From positions 1 to 64,000 of the forward strand of contig CAXXYD010000004.1 of NCBI GenBank assembly GCA_963675565.2: DNA of 64,000 nt, given 5' to 3'. The notes below the pieces were generated by a model, which saw only the letters and a program-made list of their open reading frames with translations, had not been told where the DNA came from and searched no databases. Numbering within the stretch: position 1 is the stretch's first letter; every line of letters starts with the position of its first letter. Positions 1 through 7,393 of the stretch are shown here, piece by piece. The stretch is from JARRKU01 sp963675565. Lineage in GTDB: Bacteria; Desulfobacterota; Desulfobacteria; Desulfobacterales; Desulfosarcinaceae. The translations under genes and the position numbers were made by a program.

Positions 1-473
1 TCCACCATCTCGCAGATGTTGGGCATGGGCCTGGCCCGCCACAGCGGCGCCCGGCGCCGTGAAGATGTCGAGATCGCCATGGAAGAGGGCCATGATGGAG
101 ATTATTCCCCGCCTTGAAAAAACGCACCCCTTACGTGGCCCTGCTCTCCAATATCGCCACGCTGCTCGGGCTGCTGGGCACCATCATGGGGCTCATCGAA
201 GCCTTTACCGCAGTGGCTGCCGCCAACCCCGCCGAAAAGGCCGACTTGTTGTCCGCCTCCATTTCCGTGGCCATGAACACCACGGCCTTCGGCCTGATGG
301 CTGCCATTCCCATGCTGCTGATGCACGCCAAGCTGATCTCTACCACCGGACAGATCGTCGATAGCCTGGAAATGGCATCCGTCAAGGCATTGAACAGCAT
401 TGCCACCTACCAGGAGTCCCACAAAAAAAAGGAAGAACCGGAGCCGGAAGAGGCTGGATCCGAGATTGTTTGA
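1..473 (+). pseudogene. MotA/TolQ/ExbB proton channel family protein, 5'-partial, two apparent frameshifts
   Basis: Inner-membrane proton channel subunit of the ExbB/TolQ type, which couples proton flow to a TonB/TolA-like partner. The long membrane stretch (LLSNIATLLGLLGTIMG) and the later segment with the TTAFGLMAAIP motif are characteristic of the family. The gene enters from the left edge in frame 1 (positions 1-87, ending AMEE), continues in frame 2 (89-121, AMMEIIPRLEK) and finishes in frame 3 (123-473, RTPYVALLSN onward). Joining the three pieces gives a continuous family-like protein. The two single-base excesses fall in a GGG run (87-89) and an A6 run (117-122), so either sequencing or assembly errors or a genuine pseudogene would explain them. 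The C-terminal tail is rich in Lys and Glu. Confidence 0.8.
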
Positions 474-481
474 ACAAACGG

Positions 482-1147
482 TCAGAACGTCCCGGTGTCG
501 GACTTGCCCCGGGCCATCGATTTCAGGTAGCTGTCAACCACGTGTGCAGGGTCGATGTGCAGAATTTCAGCATAGGATTTCAAAAACTGCTTCAAATAGA
601 TTTCAGCCGGTAGGTGTTCGAACTGGTCGGCCTCGATCATTTTCAGGATGCCGCTGCTGATTTTGGTAATGGCATTGATTTCCCGGATTTCGATGCCGTA
701 AGCCTGCCTGAGCTGCTTCAGCGCCTGGCCGGAAAGCAGCTCTGCAGAGGCAATGGCGTCGCTGATTTGCCTGATCTCAGGTGAGCCGGCACGTTTCTGG
801 ACCCATTGGTTCAGGCTTTTCTCCTGCGACAGAATCGGCGTGTCTGTTAAAACGGCCGTCTTTCTGTGGACCTGCCCGGAAAACAGGGCCACATCCACCT
901 GGCCGCTGTCGATGAGCATATGGTTGTAGGCGGCTCTCTTGTCCGCATCGACCAGGGTATCGAAAGCTGTTTCAATGGCCTGCAGCAAGGCCTCCCGCTG
1001 ATCTTCGGAAAAAAGCGAATAGGTGGCGATGCTTTCTTCTTCGTACATGGCCAGCGCCTCCCGGTAGGCATGCTTGATCTCATCGGTACGCGCATCGGGA
1101 GGAACCTGCAAAACCTGGTAATAATTTTCATTTTCGAATGTTTTCAT
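482..1147 (-). CDS. J-domain-like protein fused to a C-terminal HTH domain
   Basis: A 221-residue protein. Residues about 8-78 (NYYQVLQVPPDARTDEIKHAY ... DADKRAAYNHML) have the helix pattern of a DnaJ J-domain. The HPD tripeptide that stimulates Hsp70 ATPase is not visible between helices II and III, where EEESIATYSLF stands instead. The C-terminal part (about 135-215) resembles the HTH_25/RodZ-type cytoplasmic helix-turn-helix. The start overlaps the stop of the upstream MinD-like gene by four bases (ATGA), so the two are probably translationally coupled. Likely cytoplasmic adaptor or regulator; the partner is unknown. Domain identity is moderately sure, function is not. Confidence 0.7.
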   Translation of the reverse strand: MKTFENENYYQVLQVPPDARTDEIKHAYREALAMYEEESIATYSLFSEDQREALLQAIETAFDTLVDADKRAAYNHMLIDSGQVDVALFSGQVHRKTAVLTDTPILSQEKSLNQWVQKRAGSPEIRQISDAIASAELLSGQALKQLRQAYGIEIREINAITKISSGILKMIEADQFEHLPAEIYLKQFLKSYAEILHIDPAHVVDSYLKSMARGKSDTGTF

Positions 1148-2064
1148 AACACCTGCTGCGCTGAAGCCGGAGATAGCTGGCGCTCGGTCAGCAACTCGGC
1201 AATTTGTCTGAGTTTCAATGCCGTGGTGGTGTCCGGGTAGTTTTCAATGTACAATTTTCGTGCGTAGATTGAATCAATGACACGCTCGTCGAAATCGACC
1301 CGCCCCCAAAATTCGAACGGGGAATAAAAATGGCGGTTACACACGGTGGTTATTTTTTCGCCCAATTCGGCATCCGCACTTTTACGAAACTGATTCAGGA
1401 TCAATTTGAATTCAAAGCGGCCAATGCGCTCTTTCAAAAAGGACTCTTTGTCAGGATCGTATTTGACGACGGTTTCAAAAATCTCCTGGGCCCTGAGCAC
1501 ACTGGAATCCGAACCCAGAACCGCAGTTTTGACCTGCGCATTGAAATCGTGCTGCTTGATAAGCCGTTTTAATTTTCTCAGATAGGCCGCTTTGATGAAC
1601 CGGAAAGTATTTTCAATGGAAGTGGGCTCGGGAGTGCACACAAAGACCCCCTTGCTGGAAGTCAGGAAAAAATCAAGGGTGTTGAAATTGGTCCCGGCGC
1701 CCAGATCGATGAGCACATAATCAAAGGGCAGCTTCTGGATGGCATTGATCAACTTGATTTTCTGGGCGTAAAACAGGTTGGCAATTTCCATGGAGCAGTT
1801 GCAGGAACTGATGATGAAAAGATTGGTGATGCGGGCCGGGACCGCCGCATTTTCCAGATCCGGCGCCGATTTATCCAAAAAACGGTCCAGGCCGACCGTG
1901 GGCGCCGGCATCCCCAGAAAAGTGTGCAGGTTGGATGCCCCCAGGTCAAGATCGATCAGGGCGACCGTCTTGCCGCGTTTGGCGATCAAAGCCCCCAGGC
2001 TGGCGGAAATAAAGCTTTTGCCGACCCCGCCCTTGCCGCCCCCGATTGGATAAATTATCGGCAT
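1144..2064 (-). CDS. MinD/ParA-type P-loop ATPase
   Basis: A 306-residue deviant Walker A ATPase (GGGKGGVGKS near the N-terminus, then VALIDLDLGASNLHTFLG and DYVLIDLGAGT) of the MinD/FlhG/ParA class. These ATPases dimerise on ATP and position cell structures or other proteins. The start at 2064 is preferred because GGGAG lies just upstream and the family begins at the strand leading into the P-loop; the longer frame to 2157 adds an unrelated arginine- and histidine-rich extension. No C-terminal amphipathic membrane-targeting helix is obvious. It forms a two-gene unit with the downstream J-domain/HTH gene. Confidence 0.85.
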   Translation of the reverse strand: MPIIYPIGGGKGGVGKSFISASLGALIAKRGKTVALIDLDLGASNLHTFLGMPAPTVGLDRFLDKSAPDLENAAVPARITNLFIISSCNCSMEIANLFYAQKIKLINAIQKLPFDYVLIDLGAGTNFNTLDFFLTSSKGVFVCTPEPTSIENTFRFIKAAYLRKLKRLIKQHDFNAQVKTAVLGSDSSVLRAQEIFETVVKYDPDKESFLKERIGRFEFKLILNQFRKSADAELGEKITTVCNRHFYSPFEFWGRVDFDERVIDSIYARKLYIENYPDTTTALKLRQIAELLTERQLSPASAQQVL

Positions 2065-2168
2065 AAGCTCCCGTTCCCGGGGGTCGCCGGCACGCCGCTG
2101 ACTGAGGAATTTCCCATGGTGGTGCCTCTCAAACCGCTGTTCGCCAAGTTCACCCAAAAACCATGTAG

Positions 2169-2418
2169 AAACCGAAACAGGAAGGGCCCGGCTTCGGGCT
2201 GTCCCTAAAAGGGCCCCATGGTCATCCGATGCGAAGGTAGTTTCGAGATGTAAGTGGTGCGTTTCCAGTTGTGGTTCGCGCTGCGCGAGGGCCTGATCAT
2301 ATAAATGGCAGAATTCCTCAACGCGTCACTCGAAACTCGCTACTGACAACTTGACAACTGATCTTTCGCCTCTGTCTGTGACCTGACCGCCAGGACCCGG
2401 TTTGACTATTCAATAAAC
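2169..2418 (+). repeat. Dispersed intergenic repeat, copy A
   Basis: About 250 bp related to the DNA at 51845-52080 and, less closely, to the other copies listed here. Shared blocks include a GGGCCCGGCTT-type left segment, TTCGCGCTGCGCG, the box ATAAATGGCAGAATTCCTCAA, CTGATCTTT-GCCTCTGTCTGTGACCTG, CCAGGACCCGGTTT and ATTCAATAAA at the right end. The left and right ends are approximate inverted repeats (AAACCG... against ...CGGTTT). No coding potential. MITE-like by structure; mobility is inference. Confidence 0.75.
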
Positions 2419-2531
2419 AAATCCAATAAAGCGGAAAATGGCCATAAAGTCAATGCCCTGAAGGAATCCCCGAATTGCCGCCGAAATTCATGATACCGGG
2501 CCTTGTAATCTTTCCTTCCATACCGGCACAT
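2406..2531 (-). CDS. Small basic protein, hypothetical (41 aa)
   Basis: A short frame starting ATG at 2531 behind a strong ribosome binding site (CCGGAGGAAAAAGTCA then ATG), which is why I keep it. The product is rich in Arg, Lys and Tyr in its first half (MCRYGRKDYKARYHEFRRQ) and hydrophobic in its second (ALTLWPFSALLDLFIE). I do not recognise a family. Its last codons lie in the right edge of repeat copy A, so the 3' end may have been created or altered by that repeat. It is divergent from the RluA-type genes, whose start is 93 bp away. Confidence 0.4.
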   Translation of the reverse strand: MCRYGRKDYKARYHEFRRQFGDSFRALTLWPFSALLDLFIE

Positions 2532-2624
2532 TGACTTTTTCCTCCGGCGATTCCATATAGTCACGACCATGGTCCGTTTGCAACGCGACAGAAACGAAAA
2601 TAACAGGAATTCCGGCCGTCCGAC

Positions 2625-3377
2625 ATGACTCAATGTTTACCCCCATGTTCCGGTTTTTGCACCCGGTGCCAAACCAGCCATACGCTCCCCGCGGAAAGCG
2701 CGAAAACCGCGGCCCTCGGTCTGATCCGGCGGCTGGACCGGGAAAAGCGGCTCGATTTTCATGTGCCGCCCGCGCAAGCCGATCCCCGGTTTTCCACCGA
2801 ACCGCTGTTTGGCGCGGCCAGAGGCAAAATGTTCGGCATTATGGTGTGCCGGCGGGCCGACAGATCCGTGATGACCGTAAAGGCATTTTCAGGCCAATAT
2901 AACGGTGAATGGGAAATTGAAGGCTGGGCACCCCCGCTGTTTGATCTGAAGCAGTGGCACAGGGTGAACGACGATACCGAAAAAGCGATCAAAATCATGG
3001 GCGAACGCATCGACACCATGGAAAAGACAAACCCGCGGAGAACGGAACTGGTCCGAAAGCGGAAAAAGCGCTCCAGCGATTTGATGAAAGCGCTTCACCG
3101 GCTTTATACACTCCACAATTTCCGATCCCAATGCCGTCTGCTTGCGGACGTCTATGCCGGCGGCAACGGCATACCCAACGGCACCGCCGATTGCTGCGGG
3201 CCGAAGTTGCTGAATTTCGCGGCGCGCAACGACCTTCGGCCGCTGGGGCTGGCGGAGTTCTATTACGGCCGGCAAAACAGGCAGGGCGACAGGGTTCACG
3301 GGAACTTCTATCCGCCCTGCCGGGAAAAATGCGCACCCATACTGGGCTTCATGCTTTGCGGGTTAAACGGCGCATAA
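2625..3377 (+). CDS. N-terminal accessory domain of a long RluA-family pseudouridine synthase (split)
   Basis: A 250-residue protein matching the N-terminal extension found in long (about 550 aa) RluA-type synthases: RGKMFGIMVC, AFSGQYNGEWEIEGWAPPLFD, a Lys/Arg-rich helix (RTELVRKRKKRSSDLM), then GTADCCGPKLLNFA, LAEFYYG and GNFYPPCREKCAPILGFML. The conserved cysteines (DCCGPK, PPCREKC) may bind metal. It ends at TAA 3375-3377, and the catalytic domain resumes in the same reading frame at 3390 after only four more codons. The two are therefore a fused gene broken by a single stop, or a natural split with reinitiation. Confidence 0.8.
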   Translation: MTQCLPPCSGFCTRCQTSHTLPAESAKTAALGLIRRLDREKRLDFHVPPAQADPRFSTEPLFGAARGKMFGIMVCRRADRSVMTVKAFSGQYNGEWEIEGWAPPLFDLKQWHRVNDDTEKAIKIMGERIDTMEKTNPRRTELVRKRKKRSSDLMKALHRLYTLHNFRSQCRLLADVYAGGNGIPNGTADCCGPKLLNFAARNDLRPLGLAEFYYGRQNRQGDRVHGNFYPPCREKCAPILGFMLCGLNGA

Positions 3378-3389
3378 AGGAACAGCCAC

Positions 3390-4025
3390 TTGAGCCTTGA
3401 CATTGTTTATCAGGATACGGATCTGGTCATCGTCGACAAACCCTCCGGATTGCTTTCCGTCCCCGGCCGCGGCGCCGATAAGCAGGATTGCGTGGTCAAC
3501 CGGGTAAAGCGGCTGATTCCCGGCATCATGGACCAGCCCGCGGTCCACCGCCTCGACATGGCCACCTCCGGCCTGATGGTCCTTGCCAGAAGCGCCGACA
3601 TCCACAGGAACCTCTCGCAGCAATTTGAAAGAAGGTGGGTGGAGAAAAAATATCTCGCTCTGCTCGAGGGGATCGTTGAAGCGGCTGCCGGAGAAATCCG
3701 TCTGGCATTCAGGCTGGATCCCGACAACCGCCCCCATCAGGTGTATGACCCCATCCAGGGCAAACTGGGCATCACCCGATGGAAACGGTTAAGCGTAAAC
3801 GGGATCACGACACGCATCGAATTTACCCCGCTCACCGGCCGGACCCATCAGCTCAGGCTGCACGCTTCCCACCCCAAGGGTCTCGGCACACCCATCGTGG
3901 GCGATCCACTCTACGGCAACGGCAAAAAAGGGGACCGGATGCTCCTGCATGCCGCCCAACTGCAATTCCGTCATCCAGGCAATGGTCAAACAATGCATAT
4001 CGTGTCAAAGGCACCCTTTTTTTAG
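3390..4025 (+). CDS. RluA-family RNA pseudouridine synthase, catalytic domain
   Basis: A 211-residue catalytic domain that isomerises uridine to pseudouridine in rRNA or tRNA. The hallmark VHRLDMATSGLMVLA contains the catalytic Asp, and GRTHQLRLHASH plus GDPLYG are also conserved. It starts with TTG at 3390 after AAAGG and lies in frame with, and immediately behind, the preceding accessory-domain ORF. It has no S4 domain. On its own it has the length of the short RluA/TruC-like enzymes, so it may still be active if the upstream stop is real. The target nucleotide cannot be told from sequence. Confidence 0.88.
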   Translation: MSLDIVYQDTDLVIVDKPSGLLSVPGRGADKQDCVVNRVKRLIPGIMDQPAVHRLDMATSGLMVLARSADIHRNLSQQFERRWVEKKYLALLEGIVEAAAGEIRLAFRLDPDNRPHQVYDPIQGKLGITRWKRLSVNGITTRIEFTPLTGRTHQLRLHASHPKGLGTPIVGDPLYGNGKKGDRMLLHAAQLQFRHPGNGQTMHIVSKAPFF

Positions 4026-4283
4026 GAAAGGACGGTTTGTTAACAATAAGGGAAAAGTTAACGAAGGCTGGCTGACATCCGACTGGTTTCATCTCTGGAC
4101 GGTGATACTGGTAAAGTATCTGTGATTTGACACGTTTTGTTGGAATGGTATGTAAACACACGCTTTGACAGATACGATTATTATGGGATACTCTCACACT
4201 AACTGTATTTAGATCCATTCCGTACTTAAATTAGCTCCAAAAATATTTTGTAGGCTGAAATATGCATTTTTTGTCTTTATTTG
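4026..4283. other. AT-rich intergenic DNA between RluA gene and island
   Basis: No supported gene. Base composition shifts from GC-rich to AT-rich in this stretch, marking the left border of the accessory island. No tRNA, integrase or long direct repeat was seen that would define an attachment site. Confidence 0.5.
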
Positions 4284-4339
4284 GGTTGCTAACAAGACGT
4301 CTATTTTACATTCTCATATGGGACAAGAACGAGACGTCT
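4284..4339 (+). other. attC-like palindrome, left part (split by the group II intron; right part 6585-6601)
   Basis: Reading across the intron (4284-4339 joined to 6585-6601), the DNA forms an attC-like palindrome. A GCTAACA box near 4288 pairs with TGTTATCC near 6594-6601, and inner arms ACATTCTCA and GAGAAT pair. The hairpin would have the R box, inner box and loop layout of integron recombination sites. The first gene of the island starts 20 bp after the R'-like GTTATCC, as expected for a cassette. The core sites match the GTTRRRY/RYYYAAC consensus only partly, so this is a moderate-to-low call. Confidence 0.4.
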
Positions 4340-6584
4340 ATTTCCGGGTAAAGGCACCGGTTGCCCGGCGCCCTCCCCACAGATCCGGACGTGAAGATTT
4401 CCCTCATCCGGTTCCTCGGTTTCAGCCCTTTTTACCAGGCCGTCAACCAATCAGGCGACACCCCGATTGGCGCATAACTTTGCTGCCCTGCAAGTCCTCA
4501 GATATTGTGAACTATTCGGGGAAGCGGCAGGGGGTAGTTCTTGAGCATTCTTTTAAATTTCTCGTGACTAATGCGTCCATCCCTGTGGCGCTCTCCGAGC
4601 CAGCGTTTCCACGCTTTTGCAGCGTATTCGTACACCACCTCCAGCACCTTATAATTGCCCCGCACCCCAAAATACTGGTAAAACCCCCGAAGTTTGCTGC
4701 ATAGCATCTCATGCTGCTTTTCCATGGGATCATGCCGATTTTCCTTGCACCAGTTCCACAACATCCGCATAAAGCGATTTCGCCGTTTGCGGGCGGTTTG
4801 TTTCTTTATCACCCAGTTGCCCTTGAGACTTTTGCCCCAATAAAAGGTAAACCCCAGATAGTAAAAGGTTCCCCTTGATTTGCCTCCCTGCGACGGCTTG
4901 CCAAATGGTATCAATTGGGTTTTTTCCGGATGTAGTTCCAGCTTGTATCGGTTGAACCTCTTGGGCAGCACCTCCATCAGTCGTTCCGCGTCCGATTCTA
5001 ACTGGAACCCCATGATAAAATCATCGGCAAAACGTATAAGGAAACCCTTGCCCTTCAATCTCGGTAGCACCTCTTTGACATACCAGTCGTCAAGCACATA
5101 GTGCAGGAATATGTTACTGAGCGCCGGTGAGATCACCCCGCCCTGGGGAGTTCCCTTCTCAGGATAAATGACTTCTCCGCCTTCAGACACACCGGCATTT
5201 AACCACTTGCCGATGAGACGGTGGATGCCGCCATCGCTTACCCTAAGCTTGATTGTCTCCCGCAGCAATTTGTGGTCGATGTTGTCGAATAGTCCCGTGA
5301 TATCCGCACTCAATATCCAGTTGACGTTCAGTTGGTAACACGTTTCACGTAGCTCGGCCAGCGCCTGGTGCTGGCTGTGGCCGGATCGAAATCCGTGCGA
5401 AAATCCATGGAAGATCGGTTCGTAGACTGCACCCAATAGATTTACCACCGCCTTCTGAACAATCTTGTCCTCCAGCGCGGTTATGCCTATGGGGCGCTTC
5501 TTGCCGTCCTCCTTGTCAAGCCAGATGCGCTTGACCGGTGATGCAACGTACTGACCTCTACGCAGCCGTTGATATAGATTATAGAGGTTTTCTTCAAGGT
5601 CCTTGGCGTACTGCCTTGCCGTCACCTTGTCTACACCGGTGGATTCATTCTTGCGCAGTTGACGAAACGATTTTCTCAGCAAGGACAGATCGATCCTGTG
5701 CGCCAGAGACGTAAACACCATGTCCGGCTCTGCCTGTGCCAGTTGCTCAATGCGTACAAGCGAGCACTCGCCCACCAGCAGTGGGGCCCTGTCCTGTGTT
5801 CCGCTGTCTGAACATTTGCTGGAATTGCGCGCGACCTGCGCCGCAATTCCCTGGTTGTCCGTTGATATGGTTTGTGATCTCTGAGTATCTCCCATAGTTC
5901 CTACCAGAGAAACGTTATGCCCGGCTTCACCTTCCCTGCAGTGGGTCGCTTGGGCCTTGCTTCCCCACCTTTCCGTCCGTACCTACCGGACTTCGGTACT
6001 ATGATCCGCTAAGACTTCCGAATGCTTGTCCCGGGTTTGTTCGCTTCTGGCTATCCGCCCCCGGTACCCTGCCTGTCCCGGCAGGGCCACATTCGGATCT
6101 CCCCAGTTTCCGAGCGACCCCTGTGAGAACATGCCCTGGTCTCAGACCCCGATGGTGACCTGTGCACTTGCCATAACGTATACAGGTCTGCTGCCTTCCG
6201 CCAAATTCAGAGCGTCGGCTTTCCCCGCACGTGGCGGATTATCCAGTTGGACCACCATTATACATTTTTCGGGGCTCAATACAGAGCCTGCAATCTTGCT
6301 CCATCCAGCTCCGGACTCCCGTTGCCGGTTCTGCCCGTGGATTTCGCTAATGAGCTGTTGGCTAAACTTTGCTCATGTGGGACTTTCGCGGATCAACCGC
6401 TCACTGCCGAAGCAAGCTCCGCTGTGAGTCTTACTGTTCAATCCTTTCTCCTCAGTGCCAGGGCAAGCCCTGCAATGAGGTGCATAGCTTCATTGCGCTA
6501 TGTGCGATCACCCACTGGGTAACAGTATCGAATTTCACCTACCTTTCAGTAGCGTCCCAACGATTCGGACTTTCCTGGGCGCGA
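4340..6584 (-). mobile_element. Group II intron (probably class C, attC-type), ends approximate
   Basis: Retroelement of about 2.2 kb on the minus strand: a long structured 5' RNA (about 6584 to 5896), the maturase ORF, and a 3' RNA with recognisable domains V and VI. Domain V lies at about 4381-4418 (minus strand GAACCGGATGAGGGAAATC, then TTCACGTCCGGATC), followed by a GC-rich domain VI hairpin ending near CCCGGAAAT. The 5' end around 6584 reads TCGCGCCCAGG, an imperfect match to the usual GUGCGCCCAG. Insertion is into the minus strand of an attC-like palindrome, a known preference of group IIC-attC introns. Confidence 0.75.
4498..5895 (-). CDS. ltrA: Group II intron reverse transcriptase/maturase
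   Basis: A 465-residue intron-encoded protein that assists splicing and reverse-transcribes the intron during retrohoming. Visible RT motifs: ADITGLFDNIDHKLL (about 197-211), KGTPQGGVISPALSNIFLH (RT4 region), and the catalytic box FADD at about 289-292 (Phe in place of the usual Tyr), followed by LHPEKTQ and FYYLGF. The C-terminal X domain ends in YPLPLPRIVHN, as in class C maturases, and there is no HNH endonuclease domain. The frame is intact and full length for the class. Confidence 0.95.
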   Translation of the reverse strand: MGDTQRSQTISTDNQGIAAQVARNSSKCSDSGTQDRAPLLVGECSLVRIEQLAQAEPDMVFTSLAHRIDLSLLRKSFRQLRKNESTGVDKVTARQYAKDLEENLYNLYQRLRRGQYVASPVKRIWLDKEDGKKRPIGITALEDKIVQKAVVNLLGAVYEPIFHGFSHGFRSGHSQHQALAELRETCYQLNVNWILSADITGLFDNIDHKLLRETIKLRVSDGGIHRLIGKWLNAGVSEGGEVIYPEKGTPQGGVISPALSNIFLHYVLDDWYVKEVLPRLKGKGFLIRFADDFIMGFQLESDAERLMEVLPKRFNRYKLELHPEKTQLIPFGKPSQGGKSRGTFYYLGFTFYWGKSLKGNWVIKKQTARKRRNRFMRMLWNWCKENRHDPMEKQHEMLCSKLRGFYQYFGVRGNYKVLEVVYEYAAKAWKRWLGERHRDGRISHEKFKRMLKNYPLPLPRIVHNI

Positions 6585-6620
6585 GAATAATAATGTTATC
6601 CGAATTGAGAAAGATTAATT

Positions 6621-7199
6621 ATGGATTGGAAGCAATTCATAGCAGAAATCATTTCAAGTATTGCTTGGCCAGCGGTTGCCATCGCAATAGTGTTTTTGTT
6701 CAAGAATGAACTTGCAAAAATAGTCAGGCGAATAGCACGCTTGAAATACAAGGATCTTGAGCTCGACTTTGCGAAGGTAAAACAACAAGCTGAGGAGCTA
6801 CAGCTTGATACAAAAGTCGAAATTCCTGCTTTTGAAAGTCCAGTGCTAACCTCGCTCGAGGATCAAATATTAGATGCTGCCGAACGGGCTCCCTCTGCTG
6901 CGATTCTATTGGCTTGGTCAGGATTGGAAACCGCAATAGCTGCCGCAGTTTCGCGTTTAGCTATTTCTCCAGATCCACCTTCATACCGTTCACCAATGCA
7001 TAATATTGATATGTTAGCTAAGAATGGGCGATTGTCAAAGAAACATCAAAGCCTTCTCCAGGAAATGCGAATGCTAAGAAACAAAGTTGCGCATGAGCAA
7101 GACGCGATGCTTTCAATTTCTCTCGACCAAGCAATGAACTACGCTGAAACAGCAATAGATTTAATTAAACATTTCGAGAGCTATCAGCGGATCGGATAA
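6621..7199 (+). CDS. Membrane-anchored protein with HEPN-like C-terminal domain
   Basis: A 192-residue protein with one N-terminal membrane segment (about 9-28), a short charged linker and a helical cytoplasmic domain. Residues 153-158 (RNKVAH) fit the RX4-6H motif that forms the active site of HEPN ribonucleases; the surrounding LLQEMRMLRNKVAHEQ resembles HEPN/DUF4145-type domains. No assigned family beyond that. ATG lies 20 bp after an R'-like core site, and the TAA stop falls inside the next attC-like site, the compact layout of an integron gene cassette. A membrane-tethered RNase effector in defence is a reasonable but unproven guess. Confidence 0.6.
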   Translation: MDWKQFIAEIISSIAWPAVAIAIVFLFKNELAKIVRRIARLKYKDLELDFAKVKQQAEELQLDTKVEIPAFESPVLTSLEDQILDAAERAPSAAILLAWSGLETAIAAAVSRLAISPDPPSYRSPMHNIDMLAKNGRLSKKHQSLLQEMRMLRNKVAHEQDAMLSISLDQAMNYAETAIDLIKHFESYQRIG

Positions 7200-7248
7200 T
7201 TCACTTGTGCGGACCCAAAAACCGGGCCGTTCAGTTCAACCGTTATAT
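7194..7248 (+). other. attC-like site 1
   Basis: A 55-bp imperfect palindrome beginning in the stop codon of the HEPN-like gene. The outer boxes GGATAAT (7194-7200) and GTTATAT (7242-7248; 6 of 7 to GTTRRRY) enclose arms ACT-TG..CGGACCC and GGGCCGTTCAGT, with an AAAAACC loop. The R'' box is degenerate (AAT instead of AAC). Position directly after the ORF is typical of cassettes. Confidence 0.45.
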
Positions 7249-7393
7249 GTAAGATGGAAAATTAAATCCAAAACGCAAAGTACTATAAAGATTGAATAAA
7301 TTTCAGAATTTTAGAGTATAAATCCTACTTTCATTTTTCAATTACGATATTATTAAGTAGTAATAGTAAACGCAAAATAGAGAGAAATTAGAT
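7249..7393 (+). other. AT-rich leader of the kinase gene
   Basis: A 145-bp stretch between attC-like site 1 and the kinase ATG, very AT-rich and without an ORF. It could carry the kinase promoter, which is unusual but known for cassettes with their own expression signals. GAGAGAAATT just before the ATG is the likely ribosome binding region. Confidence 0.35.

Noticed and set aside
4290..4340. Two copies of AGACGTCTATTT as a target-site duplication of the intron
   Set aside because: Both copies lie on the same side of the intron, and group II introns do not create target duplications by retrohoming; the repeat is better seen as part of the attC-like palindrome.
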